Origin: Clostridiales bacterium
GTDB lineage: Bacteria > Bacillota_A > Clostridia > Christensenellales > Borkfalkiaceae
Length of the DNA stretch: 12,586 bases
Direction: 5' to 3'
NCBI GenBank assembly: GCA_015055785.1
Contig: SVHQ01000033.1
Location: 1-12,586 of the forward strand
Below, in pieces: positions 7,850 through 12,586 of the stretch (positions within the stretch are counted from its first letter, which is position 1; every line of letters begins with the position of its first letter). The position numbers and the translations under genes are program-made. The notes beneath the pieces are model-generated. The model did not search any database. It was not told the DNA's origin and saw only the letters and a list, made by a program, of their open reading frames with translations.

Positions 7850-8025
7850 CAAGAAACTTAGTTTCTTGCGGGTGTGGGCAGCGCCCACGAAAAGTGAACC
7901 CCAAAAAAGCAAAACGTAGTTTTGCGTTATAATTACCGCGTGAGCGGTCAATGGACGAAGTCCAAAAAGTGAACCCAAAAAAAGCAAAACGAAAGTTTTG
8001 CGTTTCATAATTGCTGCAAGGCAAT
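7850..8025 (+). ncRNA. Array of seven small hairpins (candidate structured RNA or dnaB leader)
   Basis: Seven perfect short hairpins occur in ~175 bases: CAAGAAAC-TTA-GTTTCTTG (7850-7868), GTGGGC-AGC-GCCCAC (7874-7888), GCAAAAC-GTA-GTTTTGC (7909-7925), ACCGC-GTGA-GCGGT (7935-7948), TGGAC-GAA-GTCCA (7952-7964), GCAAAAC-GAAA-GTTTTGC (7984-8001) and ATTGC-TGCAAG-GCAAT (8010-8025). Every loop is closed by a 5' C paired with a 3' G. Two loops, GUGA and GAAA, are GNRA tetraloops, and only when read on the plus strand, which favours a plus-strand RNA. The linkers are A-rich. No known RNA family is recognised. It may be an independent RNA, part of a long dnaB leader, or a decayed repeat element. Confidence 0.55.
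7890..8004. repeat. Direct repeat of ~40 bp at 75-bp spacing within the hairpin array
   Basis: AAAAGTGAACCCC, an A-run, then a GCAAAAC/GTTTTGC hairpin and GTT occur at 7890-7928 and again at 7965-8004. The GTGAACCC cores start 75 bp apart (7894 and 7969). The hairpin stems are identical, while the loops differ (GTA against GAAA). This suggests duplication of a unit made of one linker and one hairpin. Confidence 0.8.
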
Positions 8026-8050
8026 CATAATGAACATAATCGTTTATAAA
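8011..8050 (+). promoter_or_regulatory. dnaB: Weak candidate promoter upstream of dnaB
   Basis: The AT-rich stretch has two possible -10 boxes, CATAAT (8035-8040) and TATAAA (8045-8050). TTGCTG at 8011-8016 stands 18 bases before the first, and only its first three bases fit the sigma-A -35 consensus. This is the only AT-rich spot between the hairpin array and dnaB where such boxes were seen, but the match is poor. Confidence 0.25.
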
Positions 8051-8059
8051 ACAAAAATG

Positions 8060-8098
8060 GCGGGGGCATGTACGCGTTGAACGCGAAAACGCCCCTGC
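8060..8098 (+). promoter_or_regulatory. Nested GC-rich hairpin in the dnaB leader
   Basis: An outer stem GCGGGGGC (8060-8067) pairs with GCCCCTGC (8091-8098), eight pairs with one G-T wobble. An inner stem CGCG-TTGAA-CGCG lies at 8073-8085. It ends 16 bases before the dnaB ATG, with an A-run and the ribosome site AGGGAAG between. There is no T-run, so it does not look like an intrinsic terminator; a translational or RNA-stability role for dnaB is inference. Confidence 0.5.
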
Positions 8099-8114
8099 AA
8101 AAAAGGGAAGAATT

Positions 8115-9623
8115 ATGGCAACGGCAATTAATACAATGCCCTATAACCGCGATGCGGAAATGGCTCTTTTAGGATGTCTTTTAATAGACAACGATATCGT
8201 AGCAGAGCTTGTGGAAAAATTATCGGAAGACGATTTCTATCAAGAATCGCACAAATATATTTTACGTGCTATGCAACGGGTGTTCAATTCACGAAAACCC
8301 GTTGATTTGGTCACGGTTTCTGATGAATTGGAAGGGGACGGCAGCTTGGAAAAAGCAGGCGGTATTTCTTATCTTACCGAATTGACGCAAATTACGCCTT
8401 CTGCGGCAAACTATAAATCCTATTACGAGATTATTTCTCGTGACAGCGTGAATAGAAAATTAATCCGCGCAGCGCGCAAAATTATCGAAACTTCCACAGC
8501 GGCAACCGATGAAAAAGAATCGCTTGCTTTTGCGGAAAAGAGCATTTACGATATTTCTAAGCAATCCGAACGCTCGGCACTGCTTGGCATGAGCGAAGGG
8601 GACGTCATTGGCGAAGTATTGCATAAATTTGAAATGCTGCAATCGGATTCCAATGCATTTAAGGGTTTGCCTACGGGCTTTAAGCGTTTAGACAAGATGA
8701 CGCACGGTTTACAGCCAGGTGCGCTCATTGTCCTTGCGGCTCGTCCTGGTATGGGTAAGACGTCGCTCGCCATGAACCTTGTAGAACACGCGTCCTTGCG
8801 TGCAGGCAAAACCTGTGCCGTGTTCTCGCTCGAAATGCCGCGCACGGAAATCGTACAAAGATTAATCTGTTCGTATGCAAACGTGAGTATGCAACGCGCA
8901 TTGGATGGGGAACTGTCGGCAAAGGAATGGAAGAAATTAATGCTCGCAGGCGATCAATTGAAGAAGAGCAACATTTACATTGACGATTCCTCGCGCGTTA
9001 CGCCTGCGGAAATCCTTTCCAAATGTCGCCGTTTAAAGACGACGGCGGGCGGCGTGGATTTGATCATGATCGACTATATCCAGCTTATGTCCAGCGGTGA
9101 TTCAAAGATGGCAGGTGCGGAAAATAGACAACAGGAAATCGCTTCCATCACCCGTGATTTAAAAATCATGGCAAAGGAACTTGGCGTGCCCGTGATTGCG
9201 CTTTCCCAGCTCCGTCGTATTCAGTCCAAAGAACCGCAGCTCTCCGACCTTCGTGAATCGGGTGCGATCGAGCAAGACGCAGATATCGTAATGTTCATCA
9301 GCCGTCCCGAAGCGATAGCAACGGCAGAGGAATTGGCTTCGGGTAAGATTGTAAAGGGTGCGGCAGAACTCATTCTCGCCAAGCACAGAGGTGGTGAACA
9401 GGGTCGTGTATCCTTGAAATTCATTGGCGAATGCACGAAGTTTGTGGACGTGGACGAACAAAACCGCGACGACGAACCGCCTGAATATGCGCGTGCCGTA
9501 CCTACGATCATTGATGACGATGACGAGGAATACGTTGCACCCGAGGACGATTATATCCCGCCCGAACCTCCCATGCGGAAAGGCGAACTCAAACCCATGG
9601 ATGACGAGCTTCCTTTTGAATAA
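8115..9623 (+). CDS. dnaB: Replicative DNA helicase DnaB
   Basis: Hexameric ATP-dependent helicase that unwinds the replication fork and recruits primase (called DnaC in Bacillus subtilis). N-terminal domain ~10-110 opens with YNRDAEMALLGCLL. The RecA-like domain starts near 184 with GLPTGFKRLDKMTHGLQPG, then Walker A ARPGMGKTS (209-217), Walker B LIMIDYIQLM (316-325), SQL sensor (364-366), LSDLRESGAIEQDADIVMF (376-394) and arginine-finger segment KHRGGEQG (423-430). Between SQL and LSDLRES the loop is about four residues shorter than in common bacterial DnaB proteins. After ~445 comes an acidic, Pro-rich tail of nearly 60 residues ending MDDELPFE, which recalls the SSB C-terminal tip. AGGGAAG lies five bases before the ATG. 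The tsaC gene follows after 12 bases, and co-transcription is likely. Confidence 0.97.
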   Translation: MATAINTMPYNRDAEMALLGCLLIDNDIVAELVEKLSEDDFYQESHKYILRAMQRVFNSRKPVDLVTVSDELEGDGSLEKAGGISYLTELTQITPSAANYKSYYEIISRDSVNRKLIRAARKIIETSTAATDEKESLAFAEKSIYDISKQSERSALLGMSEGDVIGEVLHKFEMLQSDSNAFKGLPTGFKRLDKMTHGLQPGALIVLAARPGMGKTSLAMNLVEHASLRAGKTCAVFSLEMPRTEIVQRLICSYANVSMQRALDGELSAKEWKKLMLAGDQLKKSNIYIDDSSRVTPAEILSKCRRLKTTAGGVDLIMIDYIQLMSSGDSKMAGAENRQQEIASITRDLKIMAKELGVPVIALSQLRRIQSKEPQLSDLRESGAIEQDADIVMFISRPEAIATAEELASGKIVKGAAELILAKHRGGEQGRVSLKFIGECTKFVDVDEQNRDDEPPEYARAVPTIIDDDDEEYVAPEDDYIPPEPPMRKGELKPMDDELPFE

Positions 9624-9635
9624 GGCGAGTATTAT

Positions 9636-10673
9636 ATGGAAACGATAATAAAAAATATTCATTCTGAATCGATTGCAGAAGCGAAAAAAATTATTTTAGA
9701 CGGCGGTGTGGTGGCAATACCGACGGAAACGGTGTACGGTTTGGGCGGCAACGCTTTTGACGATGAAGCGGTGAAACGCATTTTCGAGGTCAAGGGCAGA
9801 CCCTCCGACAATCCGTTGATTGCGCACGTGCATTCGGAGTATGATTTGATGCAGATTATCGATTATGATCCGCCGTATGCAAAAAAACTCCGCGAGGCAT
9901 TTTTGCCTGGGCCTTTGACGCTTGTTTATCCGTCCACGAATAAGGTAAGTCGGTATGTTTCATGCGGTTTGCACACGTTGGCGGTGCGTATTCCTGCGCA
10001 TAAAGGCGCGCAAGATTTTTTAAGAGCGTTGGATTTGCCCATCGTAGCCCCCAGTGCGAATTTATCCAAACACGTAAGCCCGACTTCCGCAAGGCACGTT
10101 TATGAGGATTTTCAAGGCAAAATCCCGCTCATTTTAGACGGCGGTGTGTGCGAAGGGGGGATTGAAAGCACCGTTTGCGACGTGACGGGGGAAATACCCG
10201 TGATTTTGCGCCCGGGATTAATTACGCGCGAAATGATAGCCGCGGTGGTGGGTGATTGTGAAGAATATACACCCAATCTTGAAGCTGGTGAGAAAGTCAA
10301 AAGCCCGGGGGTGTTATACAAACATTATTCTCCGCGCTGTAAAACGGTGTTGGTGGAAAACGAGCGTTTGGAAGAAGTAAAGATGCTTTGCTTTCAGGAA
10401 AACGGCGTAGGAAACCGTGTTGCCGTAATGTGTGAAACAAAGTATCTGCCTATGTTTGACGGCATGAACGTTAAAACGTTAGACCTTGGACAAACGCCGT
10501 CGGAAATGGCGAACCGTTTGTATGATTTGCTTCGTGAGGCGGAAAAAATTTGCGACGTGCTGGTGGCGATAGAACCAAGGGAAAAGGATGGCGTTATGGT
10601 GGGCGTGCTCAACCGTTTACGGAAAGCTTGTATGTCGGTGGACTTGCCGCATACAGGGACGAAAAATTCCTAA
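9636..10673 (+). CDS. tsaC: L-threonylcarbamoyladenylate synthase (Sua5/YwlC type)
   Basis: Makes threonylcarbamoyl-AMP from threonine, bicarbonate and ATP, the first step of the universal tRNA t6A37 modification; the product passes to the TsaD complex. YrdC domain ~14-200 shows PTETVYGLG (29-37), KGRP (53-56), PGPLT (91-95), a conserved Arg118, APSAN (138-142) and the GGVCEGGIESTV loop (169-180). The linker SPGVLYKHYSP (223-233) that closes over the active site and the C-terminal Sua5 domain are present, so this is the long Sua5 form (345 residues), not the short E. coli TsaC. It starts 12 bases after the dnaB stop; upstream sequence AAGGCGAG is a moderate ribosome site. Partner genes tsaB/D/E are not in view. 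Sequence is complete, with no odd residues noticed. Confidence 0.95.
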   Translation: METIIKNIHSESIAEAKKIILDGGVVAIPTETVYGLGGNAFDDEAVKRIFEVKGRPSDNPLIAHVHSEYDLMQIIDYDPPYAKKLREAFLPGPLTLVYPSTNKVSRYVSCGLHTLAVRIPAHKGAQDFLRALDLPIVAPSANLSKHVSPTSARHVYEDFQGKIPLILDGGVCEGGIESTVCDVTGEIPVILRPGLITREMIAAVVGDCEEYTPNLEAGEKVKSPGVLYKHYSPRCKTVLVENERLEEVKMLCFQENGVGNRVAVMCETKYLPMFDGMNVKTLDLGQTPSEMANRLYDLLREAEKICDVLVAIEPREKDGVMVGVLNRLRKACMSVDLPHTGTKNS

Positions 10674-10714
10674 GATAAGATAAAAATATACAAAAAGAGG
10701 AGGGCAGGTACGAG

Positions 10715-11302
10715 ATGAGTGCAAAAAAAATTAAAATTATATTCGTTTGTACAGGCAACACCTGCCGTTCCCCTATGGCGGAAATATTGCTTACCAAAGC
10801 TTTGGAAAAATTCTCTTTAAAGGGGATTTCCGTGGCGTCGGCAGGGATTGCAGCAAAGCGTGGCGATACGATAAATCCTAAATCTGCGCACGTCTTGGCG
10901 GAGTATGGTTTGGAAGTAGGCGAATTTAAATCGAAAAAGTTGAACGACAGAATGCTTCGCGAAGCATACGCCATTGTCTGTATGACGGAAAAACAGCGCG
11001 ATTATTTAATGGACGCGCGTTGGAATGCTTTGCGTAAAAAAGGTGAGGAAGCAGAAGAGAATAACGTGTATTCTTTTGCTGAATTGGCAGGGTATGAAAT
11101 TCCCGATCCTTACGGCAAGGATATTGAACATTATCGTTATGCGTTCGAGCAATTGGCAAGGGGTATGTCTGCGTTGATTGAAAAATTAGGGCTTCGTTCG
11201 GTAGCGACAGCGCCGAAAAAAAGAGGCCGACCTAAGAAGCAAATAACTTCGAAAACAGAACAAAAAACGACGGTGGAACAATTAAATTTTTTAGGAGATT
11301 GA
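10715..11302 (+). CDS. ywlE: Low-molecular-weight protein arginine phosphatase (YwlE type) with AT-hook tail
   Basis: Low-molecular-weight phosphatase fold. The P-loop VCTGNTCRSP (11-20) has nucleophile Cys12 and Arg18, and the general acid is Asp131 in IPDPYGKD. Thr16 in the loop matches the YwlE residue that favours phospho-arginine over phospho-tyrosine, so it is more likely a protein-arginine phosphatase opposing McsB; the substrate is inferred. The core ends near 163. A further ~32 basic/polar residues contain KKRGRPKK (168-175), a textbook AT-hook core (RGRP with flanking Lys) that binds the minor groove of AT-rich DNA. Typical YwlE proteins are ~150 residues and lack this. GAGGAGGG lies upstream with a somewhat long spacer. 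It starts 41 bases after tsaC and ends three bases before rpiB. Confidence 0.9.
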   Translation: MSAKKIKIIFVCTGNTCRSPMAEILLTKALEKFSLKGISVASAGIAAKRGDTINPKSAHVLAEYGLEVGEFKSKKLNDRMLREAYAIVCMTEKQRDYLMDARWNALRKKGEEAEENNVYSFAELAGYEIPDPYGKDIEHYRYAFEQLARGMSALIEKLGLRSVATAPKKRGRPKKQITSKTEQKTTVEQLNFLGD

Positions 11303-11305
11303 AGT

Positions 11306-11758
11306 ATGAAAATAGCAGTTGCATGCGACCATGGTGGTTTGAATTTAAAAAAAGCGCTCCTTTCTTATTTGGAAAAACAGGGGTATGAATATGTAGATTT
11401 CGGCACGAATACGGCAGATTCTTGCGACTATCCCGATTACGCACTTTTGGCGGCGGAAGCCGTTGCAAAGGGAGAATGCGAAAGAGGGATTGTCGTTTGT
11501 TCGTCGGGGATAGGAGTTTCTATCGTAGCCAACAAAGTGCCTGGAATACGTTGTGCGCATTGTCACGATGTGTATTGTGCCAAATACACGCGCTATCATA
11601 ATAATGCCAATATGATTGCTTTTGGTGAAAAGGTAGTGGGTGTGGGTATGATGGAAGAGATTGTTAACGCCTTTTTAACGTGTGAATACGAGGGTGGCGA
11701 ACGTCACGACAGACGCTTGGCGAAAATTACGGAAATTGAAAAGAAATACAATAAATAA
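11306..11758 (+). CDS. rpiB: Ribose 5-phosphate isomerase B
   Basis: Interconverts ribose 5-phosphate and ribulose 5-phosphate in the non-oxidative pentose phosphate pathway. The RpiB/LacAB layout is complete: ACDHGG (6-11) with Asp8-His9, VDFGT (30-34), DYPDYA (41-46), the base Cys65 in VVCSSGIGVSI, ANKVPGIRCAHCHD (75-88) and His98 in RYHNNANMIAFG. The oxyanion loop, often CGTG, reads CSSG, so the usual Gly and Thr are both Ser; Ser67 could stand in for Thr. Length 150 is normal. AGGAG is eight bases upstream, inside the end of ywlE, and the gap is only three bases, indicating coupling. Together with tsaC, ywlE and upp this order recalls the ywlC-ywlE-ywlF...upp region of B. subtilis. The upp product uses PRPP derived from this pathway. 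Confidence 0.95.
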   Translation: MKIAVACDHGGLNLKKALLSYLEKQGYEYVDFGTNTADSCDYPDYALLAAEAVAKGECERGIVVCSSGIGVSIVANKVPGIRCAHCHDVYCAKYTRYHNNANMIAFGEKVVGVGMMEEIVNAFLTCEYEGGERHDRRLAKITEIEKKYNK

Positions 11759-11770
11759 ATTGTAATTTAT

Positions 11771-11774
11771 GGAG
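11771..11774 (+). promoter_or_regulatory. upp: Ribosome-binding site deciding the upp start
   Basis: GGAG at 11771-11774 is placed nine bases before ATG 11784. The alternative ATG at 11769 overlaps this site and has only AT-rich sequence upstream, so the later start is preferred. Confidence 0.6.
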
Positions 11775-11783
11775 AAAATTACT

Positions 11784-12437
11784 ATGGAAAAGCATGAGTT
11801 TTACAATAATCCCAAATTTCATCACGTACAGCATCCTTTAATCGAACATAAACTTGCTTTGCTTCGCGACATCAAAACACCTACAAAACAGTTTATGGAA
11901 CTCGCAGAGGAAATTGCGATGTTGGAAACGTACGAGGCAACGAAGGATTTGCCCTTGGAAGAAGTGGCAATTGAAACACCTTTGGAAACAGCAAAATGCT
12001 ATATGGTATCGGGCAGAGCTGTGGGTATCGTACCCATTTTACGTGCTGGTCTTGGTATGGTTTCGGGCGTGCAAAAGCTTATTCCCAACGCAAAAGTGGG
12101 GCATATCGGTTTGTATCGCGATCACGACACGCACGAACCCGTAGAGTATTATTGTAAATTACCTGCCGATGCCGAGCAGCGCACCTTGATTGTCGTTGAC
12201 CCTATGTTGGCAACGGGCGGCAGTGCTTCCGACGCTATTACGATGATAAAAAAACGTGGCGTAACGAAGATTAAGCTTTGTTGTATTGTCAGTGCGCCTG
12301 AGGGGATTCGTAAGATTCTTGCCGACCACCCCGACGTGGATTTATACGTAGCGGCTGTGGATAGATGCTTAAATGAAAACTGTTACATCATGCCTGGGTT
12401 GGGCGATGCAGGGGACAGACTTTTCGGTACGAAATAA
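11784..12437 (+). CDS. upp: Uracil phosphoribosyltransferase
   Basis: Pyrimidine salvage: uracil plus PRPP gives UMP and pyrophosphate. From the ATG at 11784 the protein has 217 residues. Visible are the N-terminal [13 protein letters not shown] (17-29), PILRAGLGM (84-92), the PRPP-binding loop [12 protein letters not shown] (137-148), APEG (171-174) and the C-terminal uracil-binding [14 protein letters not shown] (204-217), all as in the family. It carries about eight more N-terminal residues than typical ~209-residue enzymes; the earlier in-frame ATG (11769) would add five more but lacks a ribosome site. The gap to rpiB is 25 bases, so it is probably the last gene of the dnaB-tsaC-ywlE-rpiB-upp run. 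The second 103-bp repeat begins on its stop codon. Function is near certain. Confidence 0.96.
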   Translation: MEKHEFYNNPKFHHVQHPLIEHKLALLRDIKTPTKQFMELAEEIAMLETYEATKDLPLEEVAIETPLETAKCYMVSGRAVGIVPILRAGLGMVSGVQKLIPNAKVGHIGLYRDHDTHEPVEYYCKLPADAEQRTLIVVDPMLATGGSASDAITMIKKRGVTKIKLCCIVSAPEGIRKILADHPDVDLYVAAVDRCLNENCYIMPGLGDAGDRLFGTK

Positions 12438-12538
12438 AAACAGTGTATATACGTCGCATTTCTTCGTTGCGGCTCAGTCACGTACCTCTTGTACGCTCTT
12501 TCGCCGTTCCTTGAACTGCTTGTATCTCCACTGTTTTT
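12436..12538. repeat. 103-bp interspersed repeat, copy B, with near-perfect terminal inverted repeats
   Basis: Homologous to 7716-7818 (87/103 identical by hand, no gaps). Left end AAAAACAGTGTATATAC (12436-12452) matches the reverse complement of 12522-12538 at 15 of 17 positions. A central hairpin CGTAC-CTCTT-GTACG lies at 12481-12495. The element begins within the upp stop codon (TAA at 12435-12437), like copy A at pepF. An A-run, an arm, a structured core, an arm and five T residues make it a possible bidirectional terminator (inference). Confidence 0.87.
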
Positions 12539-12548
12539 GCTTGTTTGC

Positions 12549-12586
12549 GTACGTCTTGCATTTCTTCGTTGCGGCTCAGTCACGTA
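12549..12586. repeat. Third copy (C) of the repeat, partial, cut by the window end
   Basis: The 29 bases at 12558-12586 are identical to 12456-12484 in copy B, an offset of 102 bases. Upstream it has TACGTC with two extra T residues before the shared GCATTTC. Copies B and C are thus in tandem and the array may continue past the window. Confidence 0.85.

Noticed and set aside
7715..8008. Minus-strand open frame of 97 codons across the pepF-dnaB gap
   Set aside because: It is composed of the 103-bp repeat and the hairpin array; its repeated Leu/Phe-rich words come from duplicated A-run and hairpin units, another frame is also open there, and it has no family resemblance. An artefact of repeats.
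8060..8114. Intrinsic terminator or known riboswitch ahead of dnaB
   Set aside because: The hairpin is followed by an A-run rather than a T-run, and no known riboswitch core was recognised.
12383..12583. Minus-strand open frame of 66 codons over the end of upp and the repeat
   Set aside because: It overlaps the conserved C-terminal upp codons, and the repeated TEPQRRNA words come from tandem repeat copies. No ribosome site or domain.
12436..12586. CRISPR array interpretation of the ~102-bp periodic repeat
   Set aside because: The repeated unit fills almost the whole period, leaving no unique spacer of 25-40 bp, and there is no cas gene.

Overview
The window is a single-stranded run of thirteen plus-strand genes with short gaps, good AGGAGG-type ribosome sites and roughly 45-50% GC. 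Gene content and order point to a Bacillota/Clostridia chromosome, probably an uncultured gut-type lineage. The markers are DUF951, DegV, the ACT + PFL pair, oligoendopeptidase F, and the order tsaC-ywlE-rpiB-upp that resembles the ywlC-ywlE-ywlF...upp region of Bacillus subtilis. No phage, plasmid, CRISPR, tRNA or rRNA signature was seen. Finer taxonomy is not claimed.

Region 1 (1-4215): the 3' part of an alpha/beta-hydrolase-like protein lacking the expected catalytic Ser and His, fused to beta-sandwich domains. It is followed by DUF951, a type I signal peptidase with a very acidic ~118-residue cytoplasmic extension, a DegV lipid-binding protein, and an unknown two-helix membrane protein with an acidic tail. 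Region 2 (4248-7718): an ACT-domain protein, its usual partner the PFL/UPF0210 protein, and oligoendopeptidase F.

Region 3 (7716-8114) is the only long non-coding stretch and the most unusual part. A 103-bp element with imperfect terminal inverted repeats starts on the pepF stop codon. It is followed by seven small perfect hairpins in ~175 bp, every loop closed by a C-G pair and two carrying GNRA tetraloops, and then by a nested GC-rich hairpin just ahead of dnaB. Region 4 (8115-12437) is a housekeeping run: replicative helicase DnaB, tRNA t6A synthase TsaC/Sua5, a YwlE-type protein-arginine phosphatase with an added AT-hook tail, ribose-5-phosphate isomerase B and uracil phosphoribosyltransferase.

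Region 5 (12436-12586): a second copy of the 103-bp element again abuts a stop codon, now that of upp, and the start of a third copy runs off the window edge at a ~102-bp period. The best candidates for something undescribed are this stop-codon-abutting repeat family, the hairpin array, the AT-hook on the phosphatase, and the SSB-tip-like end of DnaB.
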